NCBI GenBank assembly: GCA_959602365.1
Contig: CAUGSS010000012.1
Span: 1-63,075 of the forward strand
Direction: 5' to 3'
Length of the DNA stretch: 63,075 nt
DNA from: an uncultured Eubacteriales bacterium
GTDB taxonomy: Bacteria > Bacillota > Clostridia > Oscillospirales > Oscillospiraceae
Shown one piece after another: positions 1 through 9,212 of the stretch (position 1 is its first letter; each line of letters begins with the position of its first letter). The notes beneath the pieces are model-generated. The model was not told where the DNA came from, did not search any database, and saw only the letters and a program-made list of their open reading frames with translations. The position numbers were made by a program, and so were the translations under genes.

Positions 1-104
1 TGGTGTCATCGCCGCTGGTCTGGTTATCTCCACCGGTCTGGCTATCTCCGCCGGTTTGGCTGTCTCCGCCGGTCTGGTTGTCTCCGCCGGTTTGATTGCC
101 TTCC
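1..104. repeat. 18-bp tandem repeat coding a TGGDNQ-type linker
   Basis: Five to six imperfect 18-bp units (core GGAGATAACCAGACCGGC on the minus strand) encode a hexapeptide of the form Gly-Asp-Asn/Ser-Gln-Thr-Gly. The repeat forms a low-complexity linker in the secreted protein and may continue beyond the left edge. Such units commonly vary in number by slippage. Confidence 0.8.
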
Positions 105-2491
105 GTCTGGTCGCCGCCGGTCTGCGCCGCCGTGATGGTAAACTCCGTCGTAGCTGTCCCATTTGCGGAGACGATGGAGAGGGTGTGCTTACCGACAGAC
201 AGGGTGTTGAGATAAGCGGCGTTCAAAGTCACAATGGTGCTACCTTCTTTTACTGTGTAGTTGGAAGCGTCCAGATCTTTGCCGTCTACCTGTACCTTGA
301 TGAAATCGGCAAAAGCTGCGTTGGAAGTAAAGGACAGCCCGTCTGTGCCGCCCTTCTGCCAGCTGCCGTTGGCTCCGGCGATAATAACCGGCGGCTGTAC
401 CGGCTCCTGCGCTTCCTTGTATTCGATCAGCAATTCAAACGCCTCGGCTGTATTGCCGGATACATCCAGCGTCAGCGGGAAGCTGACGGTGGTCGCCGTA
501 TAACTGCTGGCCGAAGCGCCGCCCTTGATGCGGGCAGTCGCTCCGTCATACCCCTGGGGCAGAGGAATCGTCAGAGTTCCGCTGAGGGTAGTACCTTCAT
601 AATTCTCAAGCGGGATGGAGACGGTGTATCCCGCCTGGATGTCGTAGCCCTCGCTGGGCTCAGCGTCGACCATTGGGTAATAGTAGTCAATAGCAAGTCC
701 CTGGAACTCGTTAAATTCGCCCACGGTCACCGCTGTGTCCGGCGTAAAGGTTGCGGAAAGCTCCGGAGCTGTGGAATAATCCGTATCCCCTTCCTCCAGC
801 ACCCGCACCGGCAGGGAGATCGAGTCTGAGCCGCCGGGGATCTCGCTCTCTTCCTTCACCGTCACATAAGCGGTAAAATTATCAAATCCGGTTTCCGGCA
901 TGTGGGAGAAATCGTAGAGGGCAGCAAGTTCCGCCGACAACGGCATATCCGGCACAAAGCGGAACTTAAATCCCGTTCTGTCGCCCAGCTCCCCTACGGA
1001 GGTGCTTTCGTCATCGATCCAGTAGAACGTACCCGGAATCTGCTTGCCGTCCAGCGAGCTCACAAGATAGGCAGGCTTTTCAACATCCGCCAGCGTGTCG
1101 CCCGGATTCGCTGTCAGCTCCAAATCACTCCACTGAACGAGGCCGGTCTGTTTTGTGATAATCAAGTCATCTTTCAGAACGATATCCAGCGCGTTCCAAT
1201 ACTTGTCTTCTGCTCTGGTGACGTGAATGTCATAGGTGCCGGGGACAAGGTCGCTTTTATCAATAGGTTCTCCGTCCTTCTCGATGGAAATCTGGTAGTT
1301 CGACTCGCCCGCCGTGTGCCTTAAAGGACCGTTTGATACCGTGAAATAGAGCGTAGCTTCAAAGGACGGATGATATTCCAAAGTGGCCGTACCAAGGTAT
1401 TGCGTTTCCCATTGGTCGGCATTGATGCTGATGTCCCTGGACCCGAAGGTCACTTCCACCGTATGGGTGCCCGCACTCCAGGCGCTCACGTTCTTAAGGG
1501 TGTAGCTGTCGATGAATTCCATCTTCTCCCCGTCCACGACGACCTCTTTCACGTTGCGGTCGGTGTTGGGCGTGAAGGTCAGCGAAAGGTCGCTCCCCGG
1601 CGTAGCCTTCTGCCATCCGCTGACCTCTTTGCCATCCATAGTGACAGTACCTTCGCCATTGACGACGAAATTGACATAGGCTGCCGTATTACCGTCATTG
1701 GGGATCATCATGGCATTGAGCGCGTACCCATAACCGCCGGACACTGCCGTTGCCATTCCGCTGCTGGTATTTACCGTGTACAGCTTACCAGCCTTGTTCT
1801 CCGCCCAGTAGAGGGTGCCGTCCGGCGCAAAGGCACTGCTGGAGATGAAGTTGGTGGTCACGCCCGTGCTGCCCACCTCTGTGGCCGCACCGTTCGATGT
1901 ATCGATGGTGTACAGAGTTGCTGCGCCGCCGTTCTCTCCGCCGTCGGCCACAATGGCGTACATCTGGCCGTCTGCGTTACAGGCGATAGTATAGATGATC
2001 TCACCTGAAGGAAGCCCGATGATCTTTTTGGTTCCGGTAGTCTCCGGTTGTCCGGTAGTCAAACTGATAGGAATCAGATAGGAATCAGCATTTTCATCAT
2101 TATAGGTTCCCCACAGCGTGCCGTTCTGTACCGCCGTATCTGTGATTACAAAGTTATCGTTAAACCAACTCCCAACCGTATTCCGAATGGTGAAATCGGG
2201 ATTCAGAATTACCAGCTTTGACGTATAAAAGTAATGATCACAGCTCAGTCCATAAATAGTGCCGTTGATTATTTCCAGTCCGAGTAATGAATCGTCATAA
2301 TCGGCAACTTCGGTATAGTCTGACGGATTAGTTGTGCTGACGCTTATGATCGGTCCGCCGCTCTTATACCCGAAAATAAACGGATCCGTTTCCGCCGCAA
2401 ACGCCGTCGTTGGCATCAGCCCCAGGATCAAGCAGAGGCTCAGCAGCAACGCCCCCAGTCTTGCGCCTGTTTTTCGTGTTTTTGTGTTCAT
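1..2491 (-). CDS. Large secreted surface protein, C-terminus cut by window edge
   Basis: About 830 codons are open from an ATG at 2491 with a strong GAGGAGG site 8 bases upstream. The N-terminus is a classic Sec signal peptide (KTRK basic start, a hydrophobic run, cleavage near AFAAE). Residues of roughly 35-250 look like a propeller-type readout region with short repeats (GTLYW-type strands). These are followed by several beta-rich Ig-like modules and one module resembling the X2/Ig-like domain of clostridial wall proteins (SFTSNAAFADFIKVQVDG). The visible end is a Thr/Gly/Asp/Gln repeat linker, which normally precedes an anchor or another domain; that part lies outside the window. It starts one base after the stop of the 111-residue gene, so the two are probably cotranscribed. 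The function is unknown; adhesion or glycan binding is only a guess. Confidence 0.8.
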   Translation of the reverse strand, partial: MNTKTRKTGARLGALLLSLCLILGLMPTTAFAAETDPFIFGYKSGGPIISVSTTNPSDYTEVADYDDSLLGLEIINGTIYGLSCDHYFYTSKLVILNPDFTIRNTVGSWFNDNFVITDTAVQNGTLWGTYNDENADSYLIPISLTTGQPETTGTKKIIGLPSGEIIYTIACNADGQMYAIVADGGENGGAATLYTIDTSNGAATEVGSTGVTTNFISSSAFAPDGTLYWAENKAGKLYTVNTSSGMATAVSGGYGYALNAMMIPNDGNTAAYVNFVVNGEGTVTMDGKEVSGWQKATPGSDLSLTFTPNTDRNVKEVVVDGEKMEFIDSYTLKNVSAWSAGTHTVEVTFGSRDISINADQWETQYLGTATLEYHPSFEATLYFTVSNGPLRHTAGESNYQISIEKDGEPIDKSDLVPGTYDIHVTRAEDKYWNALDIVLKDDLIITKQTGLVQWSDLELTANPGDTLADVEKPAYLVSSLDGKQIPGTFYWIDDESTSVGELGDRTGFKFRFVPDMPLSAELAALYDFSHMPETGFDNFTAYVTVKEESEIPGGSDSISLPVRVLEEGDTDYSTAPELSATFTPDTAVTVGEFNEFQGLAIDYYYPMVDAEPSEGYDIQAGYTVSIPLENYEGTTLSGTLTIPLPQGYDGATARIKGGASASSYTATTVSFPLTLDVSGNTAEAFELLIEYKEAQEPVQPPVIIAGANGSWQKGGTDGLSFTSNAAFADFIKVQVDGKDLDASNYTVKEGSTIVTLNAAYLNTLSVGKHTLSIVSANGTATTEFTITAAQTGGDQTEGNQTGGDNQTGGDSQTGGDSQTGGDNQTSGDDT

Positions 2492-2492
2492 G

Positions 2493-2828
2493 TTAATTTC
2501 CTCCTCTTGATTTCATCAGAGCCGATAGTTTCAGCTCGTTTTCCAGCAGCTGTTCCACCCGGTCTGCCAGATAATCCGCCGCACGCTGCTCGCCCTGCCG
2601 GGAAAGCCCACCATAGGGGGCGCTGATCTCCACAGTCAGGACGGTAGCGGGCGGCTGTTCGGACACGGACAGCGTAAATCCGCTTCTGTTTCCGTAAACG
2701 GTCACTTTGGCGGCGATCCGTCCGTTTTCCGCTTTGTCGTATTCGCTTTCTTCCGAATCCAGAACATCATACAGCGCATACAGCACCAGCTGCTTGGTAT
2801 ATGGCAGAATGCGCTGAACCGCTCTCAT
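2493..2828 (-). CDS. Small hypothetical protein (111 aa)
   Basis: A short soluble protein of mixed alpha/beta character, without signal peptide or membrane segment. The first 25 residues are helical; a Gly/Ser/Thr strand region follows (VTVYGNRSGFTLSVSEQ), then a charged C-terminal helix (YLADRVEQLLENELKLSAL). It sits between a lipoprotein gene and the big secreted protein on the same strand. Its 3' end contains the ribosome-binding site of the next gene, which indicates one operon. I do not recognise the family with certainty. A cytosolic partner of the exported proteins is possible but not shown. Confidence 0.7.
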   Translation of the reverse strand: MRAVQRILPYTKQLVLYALYDVLDSEESEYDKAENGRIAAKVTVYGNRSGFTLSVSEQPPATVLTVEISAPYGGLSRQGEQRAADYLADRVEQLLENELKLSALMKSRGGN

Positions 2829-2852
2829 ACTATCGCCTCCTTTTTGCGTTAC

Positions 2853-3557
2853 TTACTCTACAATTTCAAACTCCTGATTAGGTTCTTCAAAGGGGGTCAC
2901 GCTGATTGCCTGATCTTCTTCCCGTACCTTTGTAATGGCATCATACAGCACGCCATCGTACACATACCGGACATCCAGCAGTTTTGTGCCTCCTCCGCTC
3001 AGCTGCCGTTCATTGGCAAACTGCTCGCCGTCGATGATCCAATAGGCGTACTCTGTGCCGCTGTCCGAGACCCTGTAGCCGAAGGAATCAAAGGCGCGCA
3101 ACGGAGTAACGCCCCGTTCAAGGCCCAAAACATCATTGCCGGAAGGATCTTTTACAAGGCAGGTCCCGGTATCGGAACACGCCTGAATTTCTGGGATCAG
3201 TTTCTCATTGATAAAGTTCACCAGTGTTTCGCTGGTAGGAGCCGAAGACAGCTTGTAGATATACACGCCTCCATCGTACACCACTTCGGTGCAGCCCTCC
3301 GGCACAAGGTTGACCATATTGATCCCCTCATACACGGCGGGCGGATCGTTCTGGGTGGGAACAGAGAAGGACGGAACGCTTTCTTCTTCTCCTTCTTCCT
3401 CTTCTTCCTCTCCCTGAGGCGTCTCTATGTTTTCCTGTCCGCTGTCCGAACTTTGCGAAGTTCCCTCATTTGGTGCTGCCGGGGACTCCCCACCGCAGGC
3501 AGTAAGCGTAAAGAGCATCAAACACGCAAGCAGCAGTGCCAATTGTTTTTTCATCAT
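2853..3557 (-). CDS. Lipoprotein of unknown function (234 aa)
   Basis: The N-terminus has a type II signal peptide with lipobox LTAC-G, so the mature protein should be lipid-anchored at the outer face of the membrane. A Ser/Glu-rich linker with an acidic Glu run (about residues 45-62) separates the anchor from a compact C-terminal domain. A GGAGGG site precedes two adjacent ATG codons at 3557 and 3554; either could start the protein. It is one of three lipoproteins encoded in a row on this strand. No enzyme motif was recognised. Confidence 0.75.
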   Translation of the reverse strand: MMKKQLALLLACLMLFTLTACGGESPAAPNEGTSQSSDSGQENIETPQGEEEEEEGEEESVPSFSVPTQNDPPAVYEGINMVNLVPEGCTEVVYDGGVYIYKLSSAPTSETLVNFINEKLIPEIQACSDTGTCLVKDPSGNDVLGLERGVTPLRAFDSFGYRVSDSGTEYAYWIIDGEQFANERQLSGGGTKLLDVRYVYDGVLYDAITKVREEDQAISVTPFEEPNQEFEIVE

Positions 3558-3637
3558 TCATCATCCCTCCACTTTTTGTTGTTGATTATAATTTGAACTT
3601 AAATTTACAGCCAATCTCTGACGCTTGGCATCTTATT

Positions 3638-5359
3638 TCAGTCTGCCGGAAAGAAGGTGTCCGGCGTAAGAAATCGTGCTTCTATGGCGATTTTTCCGTC
3701 GGTCGTCATGTAGCCCCACAAGCCGCTTTCCGCATCCTGGTAAGCGATCAGACCGTTTCCGCAGGAGTAAAAGCCGCTGAACCCCGGATCGTCCACGACC
3801 ACATTTCCCTGGGTATCAATGAGGATCCATTGATCTCCGTCCTGCACCTTGCCGACGCCGTCCCAGAAGGTGCAGCTGCCAATGTATGGGTCGGCGTTTA
3901 TGGTGGCAACACTGGCTGTAAGGTAGGCCGGCTCGATCACCACTTCGCCGTCCTCGTTGATAAAGCCCCATAACCCGTCGATCAAGACGGGAGCAAGCCC
4001 GCAGCTGAATTTTTCGGCATCCTCAAACTCGAAATCGATCATTACGTTTCCGCTTTTATCGATATAACCGTATCTGCCGTCCTGGTTCTGGGCTACATAC
4101 CAGCCGTTTTCACAGTACTGTAGATAAGGATATTCACAGGGCACAACCACGTTTCCGTTTTCGTCGCACAGGCCGTAGAGATCCTCACCGTGGAACGGCC
4201 CGCCGGGCTTGATCTTTACCATCATGTTCGGGTCAAAGCCGCTTTCGTCCGCATAATACTCTTTCGATATCGTGGCAAGAATATTGCCGCTTTTATCGAT
4301 AATGACCGGCGCGTCCTCGATGTCCATCCGCGCATCCGTGCTCTCGTTGACTCTGCGGGCAGCCACCGCCTTCCCATTGGTGAAATTGGATGCAAACCCG
4401 AAGAAGTAGGTGCTGGCGTAGCCTGCGCCGTAGACCTTGGGCAAGCCCCTAGCGTTGAACAGAACATTGCCGTTTATGTCGATGTAGATTTTATCGTAGG
4501 CGATTCCGGTATCGATCTCCGCGGCCGCGATGCCTTCCCGGAACTTCCCGGAACTCTTCAGCGGATAGGTGCTTCCGTCGCTGTCACGGACTTCCGGGAT
4601 AACCGGCGCACCTGTTCGGTCGATATATGCCCAGCTTCCGTCCTCAAGCTGCACCATCGCGCGCCCGTCGGAAAATCCGTAGGCGCTCTGAAACTGCGGT
4701 TCGATGCGCCAGGCGCCTGTTTTATCAATGTATCCATATAAACCCGTATCCGCATCCTGAACGGAAGCAAGGGTACCGTCGTCGGACAGCTGCACGGCAT
4801 CCGTTGCGCCGGACTGTCCCTGAGGCAGCTCTCCGGTATACTCCGGCAGGGGATTTTTAGGATCGGCGTTGTACTCCTCAAGGGCCGTCATAAACTCGAT
4901 CACGGCCTCGTCGCCCTCCATTGCCGCAGCCGGATCCATGATGGGAAAATCAACCGCCCGGAACGCCGTTTTCTTCACATACTCATAGAATAGCTTTGCC
5001 TCCGCGTTGTCGGAAGGCGAGAGGATGGTGACCGGAATAGGGTCGCTTTCGGTTACATAGCAGCGAAGGAAGATATCCTCGGCCGCGCTTACCATCAGGA
5101 CGGAATAATTGGCGGCGGATGTAGACTCGGCGTAGCAGTACAGAGTCCATGTGGACGGATATTCCATTGTGACGCCGTAGCCGTCGTAGACCGCCCATTC
5201 GGTGTCGGCAAAAGCCACGTGATGCGCATCTCCACCGTTAGGAGATTGCTGCATGTTCAAGTCAGAAGTTTGCTGCGTGTCTGAAGGGTCTCCCGTTTTT
5301 CCGCAGCCGGTAAGACAGAGAATACAGAGTATCAGTAAAAGCGAAAGTATTTTTTTCAT
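3638..5359 (-). CDS. WG-repeat lipoprotein (573 aa)
   Basis: The signal peptide ends in lipobox CLTGC-G, predicting a membrane-anchored exported protein. From about residue 205 onward the sequence is built of WG/KWG-type repeats, for example LYGYIDKTGAWRIEP, GRYGYIDKSGNVMIDFEF, LWGFINEDGEVVIEP and LWGYMTTDGKIAIEA. WG repeats form beta structures of poorly defined role, found in many surface proteins of gut Clostridia and Bacteroidetes. The N-terminal 200 residues form a separate domain that may be a ligand-binding head. The gene lies between two other lipoprotein genes on the same strand. A binding or sensory role is likely; the ligand is unknown. Confidence 0.85.
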   Translation of the reverse strand: MKKILSLLLILCILCLTGCGKTGDPSDTQQTSDLNMQQSPNGGDAHHVAFADTEWAVYDGYGVTMEYPSTWTLYCYAESTSAANYSVLMVSAAEDIFLRCYVTESDPIPVTILSPSDNAEAKLFYEYVKKTAFRAVDFPIMDPAAAMEGDEAVIEFMTALEEYNADPKNPLPEYTGELPQGQSGATDAVQLSDDGTLASVQDADTGLYGYIDKTGAWRIEPQFQSAYGFSDGRAMVQLEDGSWAYIDRTGAPVIPEVRDSDGSTYPLKSSGKFREGIAAAEIDTGIAYDKIYIDINGNVLFNARGLPKVYGAGYASTYFFGFASNFTNGKAVAARRVNESTDARMDIEDAPVIIDKSGNILATISKEYYADESGFDPNMMVKIKPGGPFHGEDLYGLCDENGNVVVPCEYPYLQYCENGWYVAQNQDGRYGYIDKSGNVMIDFEFEDAEKFSCGLAPVLIDGLWGFINEDGEVVIEPAYLTASVATINADPYIGSCTFWDGVGKVQDGDQWILIDTQGNVVVDDPGFSGFYSCGNGLIAYQDAESGLWGYMTTDGKIAIEARFLTPDTFFPAD

Positions 5360-5435
5360 GGCATTTCCTCCTTTGCCTGACTGTCACGGTCTCGGCACGC
5401 AGCCGGAGTCTTTGTTGACAACTCGCACATTCCGC

Positions 5436-6491
5436 TCAGACAATTCCACGCTCCACCGCCTTTGCTTCCTCCGTATCAAAGCATTCCAGCAGCCATCCGC
5501 TTTCCTTAAGCTCGGCAATAATTTCGTTGATGGACTGGCAGAGTTTTTCGTTTTCCTTCATCAGAACCAGTCCGTAACCGCGGAAATCCGGTGTTACCAC
5601 CTCATAGCCGCTCTGGGCGACATTTCCATCCACAATTTCCTCCACGATTTCATCCGCAAATGCGCGATCTATCATGCTGAATACCCCGGCATCCACCTCT
5701 CCGGCGATCAGCGCTTCCAGAATCGACTTGTTATCGGGCAGCAGGTGCAGTTCCGCCTCTGGATACTGTTCCGCAGTATTCGTCGCCTGCACGGAGCCCT
5801 TGACAGCGGCAATACGGGCATGGGCAAGTTCCTCTTCACTCTGTATCATCTCTCTGGGTTCGGGCTCGACGGGTGCTTCATCCTCGGTCTCCGAGGAGCT
5901 CTCTTCCGTTTCCTCTTCCGGCGGCAGCCACGGCTGAGGATTCGTACTTAAAAACACCTCGTCTCCTTCGATTTCCCTTACGTTAAAATCGTCGGTCATT
6001 TCGTAAAGTGCAAGGCGTTCCTCGGTGATAGTAAAGTTATCCGCGGCAAGATCCACATCCCCGTCCGTCACTGCCTGCAGTTGTGCTTCCAAGGTCGCAT
6101 ATTCCACAAATTCGACTTCTACGCCCAACTCTTCGGCAATTCGGCGGCATACCTCCGGCACGTTTCCGGCACGGGTGCCCACAAGCTCTCCGTATTTCTC
6201 CGGGTCATCCGGTATGACATAGCAGGTTTTCGAGTTGCCGCTTACCCCTACGGTCAGCACGCCACGCTCCTGTACAGCCTCGGTAAAATGATACTCAGGT
6301 GTGGTCTTCGGGTCAGGTTCGGTTTCCGGCTTGGGTTCGAGCTCGGACTCGCTGGACTGTATGCCTTCAGAAGATCCGACTGCGCCGTTCTGGCTTGTGT
6401 CTGTTTCATTAGAATCAGCCTTATTACCGCAGGCTGTAAAACAGAGAAGCATGGATAGTGCTAAAACAATTGCCGTTATTTTTTTAGACAT
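5436..6491 (-). CDS. Transporter substrate-binding lipoprotein (SBP_bac_3 family, 351 aa)
   Basis: Lipobox CFTAC-G at the N-terminus predicts a lipid-anchored extracellular protein. Residues from about 70 match the family 3 solute-binding fold: RGVLTVGVSGNSKTC at the start of lobe 1, then EVCRRIAEELGVEVEFVE and DVDLAADNFTITEERLALY. An acidic Glu/Ser insertion of about 25 residues interrupts lobe 2. No permease or ATPase gene lies next to it, so it is either an orphan receptor or works with a transporter elsewhere; amino-acid-like ligands are typical of the family. The start has a GGAGGG site. A 24-bp perfect palindrome sits about 33 bases upstream and may control it. Confidence 0.85.
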   Translation of the reverse strand: MSKKITAIVLALSMLLCFTACGNKADSNETDTSQNGAVGSSEGIQSSESELEPKPETEPDPKTTPEYHFTEAVQERGVLTVGVSGNSKTCYVIPDDPEKYGELVGTRAGNVPEVCRRIAEELGVEVEFVEYATLEAQLQAVTDGDVDLAADNFTITEERLALYEMTDDFNVREIEGDEVFLSTNPQPWLPPEEETEESSSETEDEAPVEPEPREMIQSEEELAHARIAAVKGSVQATNTAEQYPEAELHLLPDNKSILEALIAGEVDAGVFSMIDRAFADEIVEEIVDGNVAQSGYEVVTPDFRGYGLVLMKENEKLCQSINEIIAELKESGWLLECFDTEEAKAVERGIV

Positions 6492-6523
6492 CTTTCATCC
6501 CTCCGCATTGAACGCTAAACCAT

Positions 6524-6547
6524 TATCATGATATATATATCATGATA
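6524..6547. promoter_or_regulatory. 24-bp perfect palindrome upstream of lipoprotein cluster
   Basis: The sequence TATCATGATA-TATA-TATCATGATA reads identically on both strands. It lies in the leader of the solute-binding lipoprotein gene, in an AT-rich stretch expected to hold the promoter. A dimeric or tetrameric regulator could bind here; the adjacent LuxR-type or XRE regulator genes are candidates. Binding is inference. Confidence 0.5.
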
Positions 6548-6629
6548 CATACAAATTCTGTTTTTTTGCAGTTCACATCTGCGCCATTCTTGCAAAAACG
6601 GGGGTTCACATGTGTGACATCTTGAAAAA

Positions 6630-6673
6630 ATACATAAAAATAACGCTACTTTTCTCGCGAAAAGCAGCGTTAT
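6630..6673 (-). terminator. Rho-independent terminator of the LuxR-type regulator gene
   Basis: Arms 6640-6654 and 6659-6673 (ATAACGCT... / ...AGCGTTAT) form a hairpin. On the minus strand it is followed by a T-rich tail containing six T in a row. It lies 14 bases past the stop of the leftward gene. Confidence 0.75.
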
Positions 6674-6686
6674 GCCCAAATAAAAT

Positions 6687-8087
6687 TTACTCTGTAAAAT
6701 TCATATAACTTTGGAACAGGCCGAGGCGTGTTTTGGTTTCGGTCTTTTCATAAATAGAAGAGATGTACCGCTGCACCATCCGCCGGGAGATATACAGGCT
6801 GTCGGCAATTTCCTGTACGCCGTCCTCGGTCGTCAATAACTTTTCCAATACTTCCGTCTCCCGGGGAGTCAAGGAACAGTACTGTGCAAACAGTTTTAAC
6901 CGCTCCTGAGGGGAGAGTTCGGGGCTTCCAGAAATTAGTTCTTCTATCGGTTTGAGAGAAACGGCGGCATTACTCAGATACGGCAGCAATACCAGCAGGA
7001 TCAGGATAGACAGCAGGCAACTCACTACAGCCAACACCGTATTGCCAACTGCGCCATAGATGTTGAACGCCGGCAGCACGGTTGCCGCTACCGTAAAGCT
7101 GCGTACAATGCGCCCCATACCCGCCCACAGCTCCGGCCTGCTGCTTTTGGGTGCAAAATCCAGAAACATCACCGTGAAAAAGATCACATAAAAGCCGCTG
7201 TACAGATACATCAGCGCAGTACCGGCAAAATAGCTGACTTCATCCGAGAGAAAGAACATACAGACAGAGGAGAGCAGGATCGTACATACGGTGGAAAGGG
7301 GAAGATATTTCCGTTCCTTGATGTCTGCAAGAAACCCCGCCAGAATCAGCCCCAGTGCATAGAACAGACGAACGCCGCCGTAAATATCATAAGATTTTTC
7401 GGCATTGAAGGCTGTCAGCACGCTGTCGATCATTCCGGCTACAAGACTCATAAGTACCACCGCGACGATCAGAAGCAGCGCTTTTTTGAACTCTTTTTTG
7501 GTATCCGCCGAATAGGGCAAAGGATTTTCCAGAATCCAGTCCTTCGGCGCTTTTATGATAAAACACATGACAAATGCAACGCTGAAAACAATGCTGATGA
7601 TAAAGGCGACAGACTGGGGCATCAAATTCTGTACTACAAACTGTAAGAGGATCGCCGCTCCCATCCCTGTGCCGATCAAACGTCCCGTATACCGGCTCCC
7701 GGCAAAATACATGGCCGTATTGTAATACACACATCCACTGATATGGCCGGTCAGCAGCAGGGCTGCGGAAGAGCTTGTCAGGAAGAGTGCCGGCTGGTTT
7801 GCAAAAAGCAAAACCATAGCCGCCCCAATGCACAGAATACCAAGAATGGTCTGCGCCGTTTTCCTGGACTTTTCTTTTTTACAGAGACGGCGCAGCAGGG
7901 AAAACGAAAAAAAACCCAATCCGGTACAGACAAGCCCAAAGGTATATGCGGGATTTACGGCACTGCTTCCGAGAATCACGGCACAGCGCTCGTTGATAAA
8001 CGCCTCCGTCAGCATAAAGGCAAAAAAGCATAATGCAAAACAGATTGCGCAAAGCAGCTCTGAGGATGTGATTTTCTGCCGCTTCAT
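6687..8087 (-). CDS. Membrane-embedded LuxR-type transcriptional regulator (466 aa)
   Basis: About 400 N-terminal residues carry roughly twelve hydrophobic helices in an MFS-like arrangement. The last 65 residues are a GerE/LuxR helix-turn-helix (LTPRETEVLEKLL ... IADSLYISRRMVQRYISSIY). This architecture, a transporter-like sensor fused to a LuxR DNA-binding domain, is known from Eggerthella and several gut Clostridia, where it controls neighbouring metabolic or transport genes. The start codon overlaps the stop of the upstream XRE gene (ATGA), so translation is coupled. The neighbouring lipoprotein cluster is the obvious candidate target, especially as GTTCACAT motifs and a long palindrome lie between them. 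The signal sensed is unknown. Confidence 0.85.
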   Translation of the reverse strand: MKRQKITSSELLCAICFALCFFAFMLTEAFINERCAVILGSSAVNPAYTFGLVCTGLGFFSFSLLRRLCKKEKSRKTAQTILGILCIGAAMVLLFANQPALFLTSSSAALLLTGHISGCVYYNTAMYFAGSRYTGRLIGTGMGAAILLQFVVQNLMPQSVAFIISIVFSVAFVMCFIIKAPKDWILENPLPYSADTKKEFKKALLLIVAVVLMSLVAGMIDSVLTAFNAEKSYDIYGGVRLFYALGLILAGFLADIKERKYLPLSTVCTILLSSVCMFFLSDEVSYFAGTALMYLYSGFYVIFFTVMFLDFAPKSSRPELWAGMGRIVRSFTVAATVLPAFNIYGAVGNTVLAVVSCLLSILILLVLLPYLSNAAVSLKPIEELISGSPELSPQERLKLFAQYCSLTPRETEVLEKLLTTEDGVQEIADSLYISRRMVQRYISSIYEKTETKTRLGLFQSYMNFTE

Positions 8088-8296
8088 GATTCTGCCTCCT
8101 TACTGAGCTCCACTACATCGCCGATTTCGCAGTGAAGCGCCCTGCAGATCCGCTCTAAAATCTCAAGGCTCACATATTCGTCATGGCTAAGCTTTGCAAT
8201 GGTAGAAGCCGAAACGCCTGCCATTTCCGTTAAGGAAGATTTTTTTACTTTCATATCGATCAGCCGCTTCCACAACTTGTTATACTGTACTGCCAT
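8084..8296 (-). CDS. Small XRE-family regulator, YozG-like (70 aa)
   Basis: A stand-alone Cro/CI helix-turn-helix protein: SLTEMAGVSASTIAKLSHDE forms the recognition region and LEILERICRALHCEIGDVV is the conserved trailing helix pair of this family. The ATG at 8296 was chosen over the in-frame GTG at 8305 because the AGGTGA site is correctly spaced only for the ATG. The stop overlaps the start of the membrane LuxR gene by four bases, making a two-regulator operon. Its target is probably its own AT-rich promoter region (TATAAT near 8312-8317). Confidence 0.85.
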   Translation of the reverse strand: MAVQYNKLWKRLIDMKVKKSSLTEMAGVSASTIAKLSHDEYVSLEILERICRALHCEIGDVVELSKEAES

Positions 8297-8305
8297 ACGG
8301 TTCAC

Positions 8306-8649
8306 CTCATTATTATAATAAGGTTAGTATAACACAAAGTTTTCTAAATCTCAATGAATTTTCCGATTTCTCGTAAGATATTCTCTGCTTGCATCTTTTG
8401 TAATTATACTAAAGTTTTCCTATCTTCTTTTACTTCTGTGTTATTTCATAAAAGTCCGTTGAAATCTGCTTTCGTATATCAAAAGATATTTGATATATTG
8501 GAAATCGAAAAATAGAGGATGAAAAAGCTTGATTCTAAACCGTTTTTTAAGTCTAAACTTTAAGGAGCAAGGTGTTTGTACCTTACCCCTCGTTTTTGTG
8601 TTTCAAAGCGTTACAGGTTTGATGACACCGCTTTCCTATCGGCTTCGGT
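8306..8649. other. AT-rich spacer without a recognisable gene
   Basis: A 344-base AT-rich stretch. It holds the likely leftward promoter of the XRE/LuxR operon at its left end. The only coding trace is a 14-codon open frame at 8519-8563 whose purine-rich site abuts the start codon, so I do not call it a gene. I see nothing else I can support. Confidence 0.5.
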
Positions 8650-9021
8650 TTATGCGAAAATCACTTCTGCGTTTACGATTTCCACTGTCGCTTCACGCAG
8701 CGTATTTATCTTGCCTGCCCATTTCATCGGCTTCTCGGCTTTGAGCTTTTCGGTCACGCCCTCACGCTCCGTCATCTGTTCTATCAGCCGAAAAAACAAT
8801 TCTGTTGCCTGCCGGTCAATATCCGCAAGATAGCCGTTCAGCCTGCCGCTTGTGAGCAGATTGGTGTAAAACACTTTTCTGTGCTGCCGGATATACCGCA
8901 AATGCCGCTGTCCCCATATCCCTATGATCTTGTTTTCTTCGGCGGGTAAAGTGAGATTCGGTAAGTAATAGTCGCCTTGCAGTGTATAAGCGCCGCCCAT
9001 TTGTTCAAATAATGATTTCAT
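8650..9021 (-). CDS. tnpV: Transposon-encoded TnpV-like protein
   Basis: The 123-residue product matches the TnpV family carried by Clostridia mobile elements: SLFEQMGGAYTLQGDYYLP at the start, then GIWGQRHLRYIRQHRK, LLTSGRLNGYLADIDRQA and MTEREGVTEKLKAE. The ATG at 9021 has a GGAGGA site at good spacing; codons upstream in the same frame are not part of the family. No recombinase, relaxase or resistance gene is adjacent, so this looks like the relic of a larger element. It sits exactly where base composition shifts from AT-rich on the left to GC-rich on the right. The function of TnpV proteins is not established. Confidence 0.85.
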   Translation of the reverse strand: MKSLFEQMGGAYTLQGDYYLPNLTLPAEENKIIGIWGQRHLRYIRQHRKVFYTNLLTSGRLNGYLADIDRQATELFFRLIEQMTEREGVTEKLKAEKPMKWAGKINTLREATVEIVNAEVIFA

Positions 9022-9212
9022 TGAAGTTTCCTCCAAATTCAGTTTTAGATTTTTCTGCAATATACCGTACCGATTGTCTTTACCACTTGTTTTCAAAACC
9101 TTCGTTATGGGACCTCATCATAACGGTCCCCCGCTTTCGTTTTGTCTTTGGCCGGTCACGCCCAGTCCGCGCCGCCCCCTTTGCAAGGACCGGCGCCGGG
9201 AGACAGCCAACA

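Noticed and set aside
8519..8563. 14-codon open frame possibly a leader peptide
   Set aside because: The purine-rich site abuts the start codon and nothing regulated lies immediately downstream on that strand.
9022..9212. Transposon end next to tnpV
   Set aside because: Only a short GGGACC/GGTCCC inverted repeat was seen; no matching terminal repeat or target duplication on the other side.
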